In this document: one piece after another, positions 37,280 through 49,516 of the stretch
How positions within the stretch are numbered: the first letter of the stretch is position 1
How the letters are laid out: each line of letters begins with the position of its first letter
NCBI GenBank assembly: GCA_014529385.2
Contig: CM043971.1
Coordinates: 61,703,209-61,767,208, forward strand
Direction: 5' to 3'
From: Adiantum capillus-veneris
Lineage: Eukaryota > Streptophyta > Polypodiopsida > Polypodiales > Pteridaceae
Length of the DNA stretch: 64,000 bases
The notes under the pieces: generated by a model
The model's database searches: none
Seen by the model: only the letters and a program-made list of their open reading frames with translations
What the model was told of the DNA's origin: nothing
Position numbers and translations under genes: made by a program

Positions 37280-38280
37280 CCACTAGACTGAGAAGCCTCC
37301 CAATTCGTAGTAGCCGGTTGTACACCATGCACATCTTCCCATTCCTCATCATCAAGCTCTAGGCCCGGCTTGACCTCAGCCATGGATGAAGTACCTGGTG
37401 TCGGTGGCCCTGCATCTCCTCCTTCCTGAGGAGCCTCTTGCTCCATCTCCCACTGTGTAAAAGGATCTGTTTGTTTAACCTGCACTCTTGCAAAGCATTT
37501 TCAAATTTGCGCAGACAAAGACAAGATCATTTGCCTTCTCCATTCCAAGCAGATTCCTCTTCTTGGAAGCAATGTGGCTAAAGGTACTCCACAATTGCTC
37601 CAAGCATGAGGTACTAACTGACTGGCTGAGAATACGGATCTCCAATCTCTGAAGCTCAGGGCTATCATAGCCAGAGTCCTCCCACCATAGCATTGAACCT
37701 ATCTTCCTGCGATCAATCTGAGCAACTGGACTGCCAAATGACCCCCACATCTCTCTGTATTGTTTTAACTGATCTTTGACAATACGTCGCCCATCTCTGT
37801 CTAGAACCTTCTTGTTTAAGATCTTTGTAAATTGGTTCATGACTTCTCTATCTGTCTCTCGCCCTGCACCTTGGAACTATGGATCCACCATGTACGCTAC
37901 CCCGTGTAAAGGAGAGGCATATAAATTGCACCTCGAGCTTCTCAAAGCACATGGATCTCCTCATATTGCTCTGCTTTTAGCTCAAGCTGTGCAAGCTGCT
38001 CGATCATGCGGTCCATTGCCTCATAAACCTTGTCAATGCAAGGGTCCATGCCATCCAGAACTCGAAGCAAATGAACCACCGGTTTTACCTGTGCGTTTAG
38101 ACTCTTGAGCTCCTTCCAGAACTCAAGATCCACAAAATCCCTGCAACTGTCTTTGCATAGGGGGAGGTGGTGAACTCATCACTGATGAAGACCTGTCGGA
38201 ACGCATTTCAGACAGCTTGCGCACAAGAAGAAAGTTGAATGCGAAGCGGGTGTCTGAATACTTTAGAAGCACTTTGCTGC
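37273..38280 (-). pseudogene. hAT-1 transposase, C-terminal half
   Basis: Continues, on the other side of gypsy-2, the reading frame of 50669-51142. The segment starts KVLLKYSDTRFAFNFLLVRK (about 38275-38210), typical of the middle of plant hAT transposases. FWKELKSLNAQVKPVVHLLR follows near 38125-38060. The dimerisation domain (IRILSQSVSTSCLEQLWSTF, then KKRNLLGMEKANDLVFV) lies at about 37650-37520. An acidic tail (37485-37273) ends in a stop. Stops near 38135 and 37880 and a one-base shift near 37490 show that it is dead. Confidence 0.85.
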
Positions 38281-38634
38281 TGTAACTCCAAGTTGAGACT
38301 CTACCACGACACCACAAAATATCACTTCAAAACAGTTCACAGTTCACAATTGATTCGACACTGGCCCGGGGGAGTTCCATGCCTAGAGATATTGGCCCCA
38401 AAGATTGGCGCCCCTTTTGGTATTTCTTTTTATATTATTCTGTGTTTAAAGTACAAGAGAGTAGACAGGCGCTCACTCTCAGACTCTGCGTCCAGATGCT
38501 CTGCAGAGTGGGAGGCCTGCCCATTTATTTAAAGGTTTACAAGGGATGCTAAAAAGCAGAGCCCCAAAAGCAGAAAATCAAAAGCATGTGCTTTTCTCTC
38601 TCAAGCTCCCTCTTGAGCCTAAATAAAGCAAAAG

Positions 38635-38685
<51 letters not shown>
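38281..38685 (-). repeat. 3' LTR of gypsy-2, left part (rest at 42262-42511)
   Basis: Matches 46428-46773 closely, ending at the (CT)n run where the LINE is inserted. The other part continues after the LINE with the end of the (CT)n run and matches 50400-50663. Confidence 0.88.
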
Positions 38686-38687
<2 letters not shown>

Positions 38688-41600
38688 CCCTATTGAGCAG
38701 GAGTCACCGTACGCATGCCTCACGGAGGAGATTATGGAGTACTCCACACTGGGCGAAGTCTTCCTTATGGGAGACTTCAATGCTCGTACACGCAGTGAGC
38801 AGTGTGAGACATATGACCATGAGGACCCAGAGACACTACACACTCTAGATGAGGAGGCTACTAGGAGAGACACAGCAGACAGAGCTCCAGTCACAGCTTA
38901 TGGACGACATCTACTTCGACTTGGCTCCCAGCACCGTCTCGTTATTTATAACGGGATGGTCCAGTGGCCCACCTCAGGGGGCCTGACTTGTATGCCACAT
39001 GGAGTTGCAGAAGGAGGGGGGAGTACAGTCGACTATATTCTGGGCTCCAGGGAGGCTACACACCTTATCACATCCTTCACCATTCCACCCATACCCATCG
39101 GAGCCGACCACACATACCTCTCTTTCTCTATCACCGGAGATACCATCACACACAGCTCCACAACACGCACTCCACACACCACCATCCATTTCACACATGA
39201 GTTAGCTTCTATTTACTCGGCCAAGGTCGAACATGGCCTATGTCTCCTCCACCCATCCACACCACTCTCAGTTCTCACATCACATATCTCTTCCGTTCTC
39301 CACACTTCAGCTATTAGCTCTTTTCCACACACCACTCACACAGGACGCACTCCCCCCCCCGGGGCTATGCCTCAGAACCGCTGGTATGATGATGAGTGCA
39401 GAGAGCTATACCGACGCCTCCAGGCACGACAAGCCTTAGGAGAGATCACAGAGAGAGAGGCCAGACGGCATATGAAGACGCTGACACGCCAAAAGCGGCG
39501 AGCATTCGAAGAGGCACAGGAGCTTGAGCTATACCGCCTATTCATGAGCATGGATAGCGCGACGGCATGGCGCACCCTACGCGAGCCACGTCCGACTACA
39601 GCTATTGAGGATCCACAGATATGGCATGATTATGCAGAGCGACTTTATGAAGTGCCAGGGCAGCCTCCTATTCCACAACCACACGAGCCTCGCCCCACGT
39701 GCTCCTCCTTCTTTACGGCAGAGATGGTAGAGAGGGCCATACGCCGCATGCAGCACAGACGATCAGCTGACCATACTGGATTACAGAGTGAGCACATCAT
39801 TTATGCGGCCTCCACTATAGCCCCGTTGATTGCACATGTCTTCAACCGGGCTATAGGGGAGGGCTTCCCAGAGGAGTGGACACAGCACACCATAGTGCCT
39901 ATCCACAAATCTGGCGACACCCTGGACCCAGGGAACTACAGGACTATCATGATTGGCCACACGATGGCCAAGCTATATGGAGCAGTACTTGAGGCACAGC
40001 TCAGCTGCTACGCAGAGATCGAGGGTTTACGAGCTCCAGGCCAAGCAGGTTTCAGACGAGCTTTCTCCACCATTGACCACATCTTCGTTCTGCGCTGCCT
40101 CATTGATGGGGCAAAGGCGCGGAAGAAGAGGCTTTACTGCTGCTTTGTGGACTTCCGCAAGGCCTTTGACACAGTCCCACGCGAGAGACTCTTCCAGCGC
40201 CTTCACAGCATTGGGGTACCAACAGAGATGATTTGGGCCATATATGCTCTATATGAGAGGGTGGCGGGTCGGGTTCGTTGCCCAGGCGGTTTTTCAGAGA
40301 CCATTGCTAGCACCATTGGTGTTAAGCAAGGATGCCCACTCTCCCCGACACTCTTTGGGCTATACATCGACGAGATCTCCGACTACATACTACGAGCAGG
40401 GGGAGAGGGGAGCGACTTAGCAGGTACTCCGGTCCACATCATGTTATATGCTGATGATATTGTGTTGATTTCAGAGTCACCCGAGGGCTTGCAACGCCAT
40501 CTTGAGGCCTTGGACGAATTCAGCACAAACAGGGGGTTGACTGTGAACCTTGGCAAAACCAAGGTTATGATCTTTCACACATCCAGTGCAGTGAGGAGCG
40601 CCGCCACCTTCACAGCAGCAGGAGGACAGGTTGATGTAGTCACCTCCTATGTCTACCTTGGCATCACATTCACCAGCCTACCAGGACCCTTCACTATGAG
40701 GCAGGCTGCTGTTGACAGGCTCACCCGAGGATATGCAGCTCTGGCCATGCTAGAGCGGAGGTGCCACCAGGCACACTTTCAGGAGCCCCGCACGAAGGGG
40801 TGGCTTTTCGACACCTTAGTCACCCCGGCCTTGATGTACTCGGCGGCAGTATGGGCACCAGGATTGACAGCTGACCAGTGGACACAACTTGAGAGACCAC
40901 AGGTATATATGATCTCACGCTTGCTCCGCAGCAAGAAGACAGTGCCACACGACATTATTAGAGCCGAGCTCGCCACACCACCTATGGTTGTAGAGGCACT
41001 ATTCCAGACAGTTTGCTTCATCCAGAGGATGAGAGAGCTACCTCCTGACAGACTTACCCGTAGAGCATTTGAGGCAGCTATACAGCTATCAGAGAGTGGA
41101 CATGAGAGAGCATGGTACTCACAGGTCAGAGCATGGTTTGAGGGACACGGTCTTGACATGGAGAGCCTACCACCATTCCAGTACGACCCCCACTCACCAT
41201 ATGTTCACCTCTCTCGCAGTGAGAGGAACTTGGTATTGAGACAGGATCTGTGGCAGCTATACACTAGGAGAGTCTGGGCGGCACCTAGCTTGGGGACGAG
41301 GATGTCAGATTACAGAGACCAGTTTCTCACCATATTATCTGGGGGGTTCATACAGAGACCACGCTACATGGACACATATATGCCACATAGCTCACGGGTG
41401 GCGATTGGTCAGCTGAGAGTGGCTTCACACAGGTTAGAGATTGAGATCGGGAGACATACTGGTGTTCCGAGGGGGGAGCGAATCTGCAGAGCCTGCACAG
41501 AGGAGGTGGAGAGTGAGGAGCACTTTGTATGTAGATGCAGAGCATACACTGAGATCAGAGGCAGGTATGAGGCCCTATTTAGAGGACAGCCCACTCTCCG

Positions 41601-42261
41601 AGAGATCATGGAATCTCGAGATCAGAGACAGCTCGGACGTTTCTTACTAGAGATACAGAGCCATCGGGACACACTACTACAGCCACACACAGCTACACAG
41701 ACAGAGGGGAGACAATCGCAGCTCACAGACTTCTTTCAGAGGATTTCCGCCCCCCCCTCACCAGACACTCAGAGGGGAGTGACACTCCCACAGGCGGAGG
41801 TGAACCGAGCTAGACGACGACCACGAGTCACAGGCTACAGGGGCGCGAGCTCCCACCACCGACAGATCGAGGAGATCCGAGCCCGGGAGCGCCGTGCCAC
41901 TGAGGAGCGAGTGGCTCAGATGAGGGCTGACCCGACCGCTTTCATCCGGGTAGCCTTGGCACCAGACCCACCCATGTACCACATCTTACACCCCCCCATT
42001 AGTACAGGATGGAGCTAGATAGCTTGATGCATTCTCATGATTGTACTACCTTGAGCATACAGACATGCATATACCCCTAGAGATAGAGCTCCATCCCTCC
42101 TCAGATACTCCACTACCTACTTTCAGCTCAGTTTTGTATCAATTTTGTTTCATTTGTCTTTCCGATAGACGGATGACATACACACAATGTACATTTGATC
42201 TGTCTCATAGGCCGATTTCGGCCTGACATAGACGTTAAAAATCTTTCTTTCTTCTTTCTTT
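38686..42261 (+). mobile_element. LINE-type retrotransposon, 5'-truncated
   Basis: The element begins inside an endonuclease domain at the edge of a CT run (38637-38685) and ends near a T/C-rich stretch leading into another CT run (42262-42287). The surrounding sequence on both sides is the gypsy-2 LTR, so the LINE went into the LTR microsatellite. The target duplication would consist of CT repeats and cannot be measured. A 5' truncation within the endonuclease is typical of LINE insertion. There is no clear poly(A) tail. Confidence 0.85.
38734..42018 (+). CDS. LINE ORF2: endonuclease (partial) - reverse transcriptase - zinc knuckle
   Basis: An open frame of 1094 codons without a stop. Residues 1-130 are the C-terminal part of an apurinic-like endonuclease (GDFNAR at 12-17, STVDYILGS near 98, GADHTYL near 122). 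In-frame sequence extends about 15 codons further upstream (SPYACLTEEI), so the ATG is only a convenient start. Reverse transcriptase covers about 350-650: PGNYRTIMI, VDFRKAFDTVPRERLF, GVKQGCPLSPTLFGLY and the catalytic YADD at 571-574. A C-x2-C...H-x4-C knuckle (RICRACTEE ... HFVCRC) lies near 916-936. The tail is basic. Reverse transcriptase and endonuclease would copy the RNA at a nicked target. YADD and the overall pattern differ from the usual plant L1 lineage. The frame looks intact but lacks the 5' end. Confidence 0.93.
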   Translation: MEYSTLGEVFLMGDFNARTRSEQCETYDHEDPETLHTLDEEATRRDTADRAPVTAYGRHLLRLGSQHRLVIYNGMVQWPTSGGLTCMPHGVAEGGGSTVDYILGSREATHLITSFTIPPIPIGADHTYLSFSITGDTITHSSTTRTPHTTIHFTHELASIYSAKVEHGLCLLHPSTPLSVLTSHISSVLHTSAISSFPHTTHTGRTPPPGAMPQNRWYDDECRELYRRLQARQALGEITEREARRHMKTLTRQKRRAFEEAQELELYRLFMSMDSATAWRTLREPRPTTAIEDPQIWHDYAERLYEVPGQPPIPQPHEPRPTCSSFFTAEMVERAIRRMQHRRSADHTGLQSEHIIYAASTIAPLIAHVFNRAIGEGFPEEWTQHTIVPIHKSGDTLDPGNYRTIMIGHTMAKLYGAVLEAQLSCYAEIEGLRAPGQAGFRRAFSTIDHIFVLRCLIDGAKARKKRLYCCFVDFRKAFDTVPRERLFQRLHSIGVPTEMIWAIYALYERVAGRVRCPGGFSETIASTIGVKQGCPLSPTLFGLYIDEISDYILRAGGEGSDLAGTPVHIMLYADDIVLISESPEGLQRHLEALDEFSTNRGLTVNLGKTKVMIFHTSSAVRSAATFTAAGGQVDVVTSYVYLGITFTSLPGPFTMRQAAVDRLTRGYAALAMLERRCHQAHFQEPRTKGWLFDTLVTPALMYSAAVWAPGLTADQWTQLERPQVYMISRLLRSKKTVPHDIIRAELATPPMVVEALFQTVCFIQRMRELPPDRLTRRAFEAAIQLSESGHERAWYSQVRAWFEGHGLDMESLPPFQYDPHSPYVHLSRSERNLVLRQDLWQLYTRRVWAAPSLGTRMSDYRDQFLTILSGGFIQRPRYMDTYMPHSSRVAIGQLRVASHRLEIEIGRHTGVPRGERICRACTEEVESEEHFVCRCRAYTEIRGRYEALFRGQPTLREIMESRDQRQLGRFLLEIQSHRDTLLQPHTATQTEGRQSQLTDFFQRISAPPSPDTQRGVTLPQAEVNRARRRPRVTGYRGASSHHRQIEEIRARERRATEERVAQMRADPTAFIRVALAPDPPMYHILHPPISTGWS

Positions 42262-42292
<31 letters not shown>

Positions 42293-42511
42293 GCGTAGAC
42301 CAAATAAAGCAAAAGCTGGCCAAAAAGCAAGTTTTTCGTACGCTGCTGCCACGTCAGCCCCCGCAATTGGCGCCGCAATTTCCGCTGCGATTTCCGGACA
42401 GACCTGCCATGTGTCAGTCCTTGCCGGCAGCCAGCCACGTGAGCATTTCCGGTTTTAGCCAGAGGGTGTGTGTCTATGTATAGTGGGCAGCCACGTCACC
42501 AAGTTGTGACA
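42262..42511 (-). repeat. 3' LTR of gypsy-2, right part
   Basis: Continues the LTR after the LINE. It matches 50400-50663 (for example GTGGGCAGCYACGTCACCAA) and ends at TGTGACA, followed by the complement of the purine tract. Confidence 0.88.
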
Positions 42512-42736
42512 TACCCCTCTCTTGAAAGCATCGTAATTGCCCTCGATTACGCCTGCAAAAGAGACAGAAGCCATAAACTGTCTTAGCAGACACTGACAGT
42601 TAGTACTGACGCACTAGGAACACACATCTAGCACATGTACCAATCGACAGTCACATCACATGACATCATAGGACATCACTTGACATCACAGGACAGCACA
42701 TGACAAATCACATTCGACATTCATTCGGATCTCAGA

Positions 42737-45700
42737 TCATGATTTATTGGCAATGCAATTAGCAATCTGGAAAGGTCCGTAGTATCTCATACTAAGCTTT
42801 GGAAAATTCCTCTCCTTTCCCTTTTTCTTTCTCAGGCGTTTCTTCTCAAAACGTAAGAGCACCCAATCATTCTCCTTCAATTTCAAATCACGACGATGGC
42901 GATCTGCTGCCTTTTTCTGTCTTTCCTGAGATTTCTGCAAAGCCTCGCGGAGCTTGGCAAAAGCCATGTCCAAGTCATGCGTGTACTCATAAGCTTCAAA
43001 AATCTTATCTTTCGTGCTTAGGAAGGGTGGAACCTTCGCAGCACCTTCAATTATTTCAAATGGCGCCTTCCTCGTCGAAGAGTGTATCGTGTTGTTGTAG
43101 GCAAATTCCACCGAAGGTAGATACTTTTCCCATTGAGTCTTCTGATCCGAGATGTAAGACTTCAATAAATCTAAAACCACTGAATTGGCAATCTCAGATT
43201 GCCCGTCAGTCTACGGGTGGAAAGATGACGAGAACTGCAACCGCGTGCCAATGTTCTCCCAAATTGCCTTCTAAAACAAACTCGTGAATCTGGGATCCTT
43301 GTCGGAGACAATCGTCTCAGGCATGCCATGTAATCTGAAAATCTGGGCCACAAACAGTCTCGCTAAGTGATCCGGCTTGACTGTTTTCTTTATTGGAATG
43401 AAATGAGCCTGCTTGCTAAATCCGTCAATAACAGTCCAGATACCATCGTGACCACTGTGTATACCATCGTGACCACTGTGTGTTCTCGGGAGATCAAAAA
43501 TGAAATCCATTGCAGTACTTTCCTAGGGGCGGGTGGGTATGTGCAAAGGCTGTAACAATCCCTGTGCTATATGCCTGTCAAACTTGACCTTTTGGCATAC
43601 TAAGCAACTGCGCACAAACTCATCCACATCCTTCTTGAGTCTCGGCCAAAAGAAGTATCTCTCTACCCCTCTCAAGGTGGTAGCAATGCAGCAGTGACCC
43701 GTAAAAGGTAGACAGTGGCATTTGGTCATAACCTTTTCCCTCAACGGCTGTGTAACGCACAACATGGTTTTCCTCATCAAGTAGCCATCCCGAATGGAAT
43801 ATCCCGCTATTGTCTCCCTATCCCGTATCTGTGTAAAAATGTCTGCAAAATCTGTATCCGTAGCATATTGATCGACCATATCCTCGAAGCTCCTATGATG
43901 TATCGCGGAAATAGCAAGAACCAACGGCTTTTTAGACAAAGCATCTGCCACCAAATTCTTATGTCCCTGCACATGGACAATCTGGAAGTGAAACTGTGAC
44001 AAGATGTTCGCCCATTGCATCTACTTTTCCGATAGCTGCTTTTCTGACAAGAAGTAGCGTAAACTCTGATGGTCTGTAAAGACAGTAAAATCCGCTCTGA
44101 GTAGGTAATGCCGCCACTGAGTAAGAGCACGGATAACCGCCAAAAGCTCTTTTTCATAAATCTGTGCTGTCAATTCTAGCCTTGAGAACAATCGGCTCTC
44201 GTAAGCAATGACATGGCCTTCTTGCATTAAGACCGCACCCAGATTAGGACCACAAGCATCACAATATACTTCAAATGACTTCTGCAAGTCCGGCAAAGTC
44301 AAAACTGGCCCCGTAGTCAATTTCTCTTTCAAAGTCTGAAAGGCAATCACCTCTGTAGGTCCCCACGAGAAAGGGACTCCTTTCTGTGTCAAGATATGCA
44401 AAGGGGAAGCAACCTTTGCAAACTTTCTAATGAACCGTCTGTAGTACAAACACAATCCCAAGAAGCTTCTAACTTCATGGACATTCTTCAAATCGGGCCA
44501 ATCACAGATAGTCTCTATCTTGGCCGGATCCACCGGATCCATCTGCACTCCCGTTGCTGACACAATGTGTCCCAAAAAGTGTATCTTTGGTAGGAAAAAT
44601 TCACTTTTCTTCTCATTAATCACTAACTTGTGATCTCGTAATTCCTGAAAGACCTGAATCAGATGTTCTCTATGTTCTACCTCATCCTTGGAGAAAACAA
44701 TGATGTCGTCAAAGAAAGTGCCAACAAATAGTCTGTACTCTCGAAAATCTTGTCGATCATCCGATTAAATGTCGCAAGAGCATTGGTTAAGCCAAAAGAC
44801 ATCACTAAAAACTCAAATAACCCAAAAGTCGTCCGAAAGGCCGTCTTGTAGACGTCTCCCGGCGCGATTCGGATCTGATGATATCTGCTCTTTAAATCGA
44901 TCCTGCTAAAGCACGAGGATCCCTGCAATCTGTCAAGTATATCATCAATCCTAGGAATCAAAAATCTGTTGTTGATGGTGATTTTGTTGAGAGCTCTATA
45001 ATCGATGCACATTCTTCAAGATCCGTCTTTCTTCAAAACCAACAACATTAGAGAGCAATACGGTGAAGTACTAGGCTGGAGAAGACCCTTTTCCAAGAGG
45101 TCTTTCACTTGGTTCATAATTTCTTCGTTCTGGGCTCGGCTCACACGATAAGGTGGCCGGTTCGGTGGTGTGCTTCCAAGTATCACATCAATGGTATGAT
45201 CTTCAAGACGAGTGGGTGGTAACTCCGCCTGGCAAGCCCTTTGAGAAGCAATCGGCATGAGAGTGGAGAAAATCTTGGCGTTATTTACCAAGTTCAAACA
45301 TATTTGTCCTATCCTCATCACTCAACTCTTTCAAGAAGATTGAGTATACAAACATACTGGATTTCATTAATTTGGAAACGGCCGAAGCCGATATAATAGG
45401 GAGTACAATGGTTCTACCCTTCTCTGTGGTCAAAGTCGCTTTCCTCGCCCGATTGTCGACCAGGACGTTGTTCTTGTGGTACCAGGGAATTCCCAAGAGA
45501 ACATCACAACCTTCCAAAGGCATTATATAAAAGTCCTCATGCCCCAAATACCTCTGACAATGCAACCGAAGTTTGCCAATGACAGGTGTAATGGCTACGT
45601 CCCTGTCGGGTGCCGCTAGAACTGCCTCTGCAACAAGTGGTCCCATCCGATCGGGAGTGATCTCGAGCCGCGCCACCAATTCCGGTGAAATGAAGTTGGC

Positions 45701-46330
45701 CTTGGCTCCTCCATCAAAGGAGATCAGGGCTTCTTGGTCTTTCACTTTGCCCCAAGCTCAGCAAAGTTCTGTACTCTTGTCCATCATGCTGGGATCAGTA
45801 CCCACGTAATCTGGGACCAATCGTGTTTTCATCTTGCCTTTTCTTCCACGGTCCTCAGCTGCTCTCGAACTCTCAGGCCTCTTATCGTCCTTGTTGTTCT
45901 GTTCTTTTTGTGCCTTTTTAGGGCACTTCGCGGAGATATGCCCAGTTTCCCTGCATCCAAAGCACTTCCCCTCCTTGATGTAGCAAGCCCTCTCTTGAGG
46001 AGTAAGTTTGGGTCGTGCATCCTTCTCTTTCTTTTTTGGGTTGCTCTTCCTCTTTTGTCGAAGTCTGTTTGGCTCTTTGCGTCATGATCTCATCTGTGGG
46101 GTAGGTTAAACTGCCTGAGTGAATGGCAAAACCCCGTTTCGCATGACTCATCAACTCCTGAATGGAAGCTGACTTTTGTTCTAAGCAGTGATCTCGGATC
46201 TCTGTAGGAAGACCTAAGGTAAACCGCTCAATCTGTTCCTTGAACGAGATGATCTTAAATGAAGAGGCGGGTAGAAAAGAGCTCCAGAATCTCTCTCAAT
46301 AAGCGTTCACTGTATCCTTCTTGGTCATCA
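42737..46330 (-). pseudogene. gypsy-2 gag end and pol (fossil)
   Basis: Domain order on the minus strand starts with a gag remnant and a zinc knuckle (GCRETGHISAKC, near 45960-45920). An aspartic-protease-like part (LISFDGGAKANFISP, CDVLLGIPWY) follows at 45745-45281. Reverse transcriptase ([29 protein letters not shown]) lies at about 45100-44600. RNase H (FTVFTDHQSLRYFLS) lies at about 44400-43950. Integrase (LVCQKVKFDRH, MDFIFDLPRTHSG, SDKDPRF) lies at about 43650-42737. No chromodomain is seen before the purine tract. The N-terminal part of gag is short or missing. About eight breaks interrupt it. Confidence 0.9.
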
Positions 46331-46427
46331 CAAGATGGTTTCAAGCAGTTCGTATGTTGCATTCATACTCTCGAGTCAGCCAAGAAGAAATAAAAAGCCT
46401 CTTGAATTTCAGCCATTTAACTGGCGC

Positions 46428-46773
46428 TGTAACAGGCTTGGACACTCCAAGTCGAGAATCTACCGCGACACCACAAATAATCACTTCAAAACAGTTCCCA
46501 GTTCACGATTGATTCGACACTAGCCCGGGCGGAGTTCCGTGCCTAGAGATATTGGCCCCAAAGATTGGCGCCCCTTTCGGTATTTCTTTTTATATTAATT
46601 TGTGTTCAAAGTACAAGAGAGTAGGCAGGCGCTCACTCTCAGACTCTACGTCCAGATGCTCTGCAGAGTGGAAGGCCTACCCACTTATTTAAAGGTTTAC
46701 AAGGGATGCTAAAAAGCAGAGCCCCAAAAGCAGAAAATCAAAAGCCTGTGCTTTTCTCTCTCAAGCTCTCTCT
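46428..46773 (-). repeat. 5' LTR of gypsy-2, left part (rest at 50372-50663)
   Basis: Starts TGTAACAGG (the end of the LTR on the minus strand) next to the internal region. It is interrupted after TCTCT at 46773 by another LTR element. Confidence 0.9.
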
Positions 46774-47946
46774 TGTTAGGTGCAGCGGAATGAATGTTTG
46801 CGCTCTGCTCAAGATGAGTGCTCCGAATTGTGCTCAAGGTTCCTTTTTGTTCTTATGGAAGGGAGAGCCTTCCGTTCTTAATGAGAGAGTGCTGTGATCA
46901 CAAACAAAGTGAATGGACACTGTGCGTGCAAGTGTATGAGACTGCGAGATAGAGAGAGAAGAGAGATACGACACCAGAGACGTTGTAAAACCCTCCTCTG
47001 AAGGCCCCACTCTCGTCGGCGAGAGTGGTCTACTTATTATTGCACAATCTGGTACAAATGGAATGCATGGGACTGATGCAAGTCTAGGCTATGACGACGG
47101 TGATGACGAAGTTGACCTAAGGGCTGTAATCTGCAATCTTTCTACTGCTGTCCAAAAACGCTATGGGATGAAATCTGCGACTAGTCCAAAAACGCTGATT
47201 CTGGGACTGTTTTTAGTAGGTCTTTGACGCTGAAAATCTGCAGGTTTAGGGCTGAAAACTGATGGTCCTTCCGGGTTGAATCTGCTACTTCTTTAGGCTG
47301 AACTTGAAGGTCTTCTACTGTTGCAAATCGCCAGGGCTGAACTTGCAAAGGCTGGAATCTGCAAGCGCTAGGAATGTCAAAAACGCTAGGTATGGGGTCT
47401 GTCAAAAACGCTACCTGATGTTTTCCAAAAACGTTAGGGGGTGCTGCTTCGTTGGCGAGGATGCTGCTGCAAAAACGCTAGTTGAGGGAAGGTCTATGGC
47501 GATGGTTCTTGTTGGAGGAAACGCTAGTGATGGGTCTTGCTTGGAGGGAAGTCCACCAAGGTCTTGTTGGTTGAGCTTGGCTCCTGTTGCCTCTTTTGCC
47601 AATTAGTGCTAGTCTAGGTTTGCTTATATACAAACTTACTCAATTTGCCCTACCTACTTTCCAACAAAAGTCACTTAAAAATAATAAGTGAAAAATGTCA
47701 AAAATAGGTGAAATAGGCTAAATGCACTGGAAAATTCCCCTGATGGATTTTGATGGGAATACTGATGATCATGATGTGTGCAACCAGAGGATATGCATCT
47801 ACACTAAGTGACTGGGCATGCACGGTCTACAAATAGACTCACAAAAGTGCTAGATCACTTCTAAATCTAGACTGACCGGACTGACTGAACCCTTGTCGTG
47901 TTGTAGCTTGTCCACGGACGCATAGGGTTGGATGTGTCACCTGACA
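46774..47946 (-). repeat. 3' LTR of the family Q element
   Basis: 1173 bp, TGTTAGGTGCAG to CCTGACA in plus orientation. It contains many interspersed phrases AAAACGCTAG and GGCTGAAA, which recur in the relatives at 49789-50371, 54684-55800 and 57753-58632. Confidence 0.87.
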
Positions 47947-47957
47947 TCCCCTCCTTT

Positions 47958-48720
47958 TCAAAGTGAGGTACTGGTACCGAACTGTATGGCATCGAGGGAG
48001 ATCGCCAATAGCATCCGGAATCCTGTAAGGGACTCTTTGCCGGCCCACTCTGATGTGTGGTTCGTGCGGTACTTGAACTTCATAAAGGTTTGCAAAGCTT
48101 GCTTCTTTGGGCCGCGCCGAAAGCGACACAAAGTCTTCTGTGGCTCCTTCAATGCTTCAACTTCGTCGAGAGTCATGCTTCTTTCTTCTTCAAGAATCTC
48201 CATGGCTGAAAATTCCTGAAACCACTTCCAACGCAAAACCATGAACATACCCATTCCATGTAAAGTGAATGGAAAAAATCTTGTCTACCTCAAAGACTGC
48301 GCATGCAATGTAGATGAACAAAGAGACGGAGTGCCAAACCGTTCACCACAAACACGCAAACAATGAGATCGAATCTTTCTCTTTTGATCTAGAGCAATCA
48401 ACTGTGGCAATTCACAACGGAAATGCCCATGCTTGGTGCTCATACTGTCATGTGCTCTTTCTACAAACGTGTCATGCCAAGGAAGAGACAGGAAATGTGA
48501 CTTCCTTGAATGCATACTTTTCAGCTTTTCATGAATAATCCGCATACATTTGTGCTCATTCATGAGTGAAACGTGCTTAACGTACAATTTGTCATGCCTA
48601 GGAAAAGGGATCACATAAAGACACTGACTAAAATACAGGAAACGATCACGAATGAAACACTCGACAATGCGTGCGTATCAATCATGCGAACACATAATAC
48701 TTCCTGTGATGGTTCTTTGG
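47958..48720 (-). pseudogene. Conserved unrecognised frame of family Q (copy in the 46.8-50.4 kb element)
   Basis: Minus-strand frames between 48720 and 47958 match, phrase by phrase, the longer frame at 56700-55944 (for example HVSLM, HEKLK, RCELPQL, CGERFGTP). The protein type is not recognised. It lies between the acidic repeat and the 3' LTR. It is broken in a few places. Confidence 0.6.
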
Positions 48721-48849
48721 ACCTAAACTCGAGAGCCAAGATCGGTTATTCCTGAATGATCGAATCGTTCTGTGGGGGTTCTTTGGACCTCGACTCAAAA
48801 GCCAAGATCGGTTCTTCGTGATTGATCGAATCTACAACGAGGTTAGCTT

Positions 48850-49042
48850 CGCTAGAAAAAGCATCCACTAACACATCATCCTTGTAAACAATCACATCAT
48901 CTTCATGCAACTCATCATGCTTGTGAGAAATCACATCTTGATCTTGCAAATCATCATGCTTATCATTGTCATTCAAATCATCATGCTTATCATCATCATG
49001 CAAATCATTATCATTCAAATCATCATGCTTATCATCATGCAA
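48850..49042 (-). repeat. Tandem repeat coding for His-Asp-rich motifs
   Basis: Degenerate repeats of about 15-27 bp (core ATCATGCTTATCATC) that translate on the minus strand as KHDDLNDND-type phrases, within the family Q element. Confidence 0.85.
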
Positions 49043-49099
49043 ATCCTGTGTATCATGCTTTGGAGAAGAAGAGGCTGAGAGAGTCTCCTTTTCTTGATT

Positions 49100-49516
49100 C
49101 TATGCAAAGTGCGCCTGCACTTGAGAAAAGAGTCGCAATATCTCTTTCATGTGTCGAGCGCTCTGTTCGGCCGCCAAGCGCGCTTGCTTACACTCACGCT
49201 CCAAGTCGGCCTTTCTTTCTGCTTCTCTTTCTGCTTTTCTTACTTTGGCTTCCAAGCGGGCTTGCTCGTTCGCACGGGCGATGACTGCCATTCTTTCTTG
49301 GTACTTACGCTCGATGGCTGCGATTCTTTCTTCGCTTTCTAACTTCCTGTCCATCATCCTCTTGTCGAAAGCCTCCATAGGAGTTAGTGCAATCCTTGTC
49401 GTAGATGGGGAAGGGGGAGGGTCGGAAAAACCTCCTGGTGGGGAAAATTCTTCTTCGCCTCTCTCATGCTCATCACCTCCAAGCGAAGTATCCATTCTGC
49501 TTTGAGTGACGACCAT
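49100..49516 (-). pseudogene. Gag-like coiled-coil frame of family Q
   Basis: An open stretch of about 138 residues: a Pro- and Gly-rich start, then a long charged helix rich in Arg, Glu and Ala (for example EAFDKRMMDRKLESEERIA), likely a coiled coil. Its position just inside the 5' end of the element suggests a Gag-like role. No zinc knuckle is seen. Fossil. Confidence 0.5.

Noticed and set aside
38964-39439. Three short frames within the LINE region
   Set aside because: They are other-frame shadows of the 1094-codon LINE reading frame.
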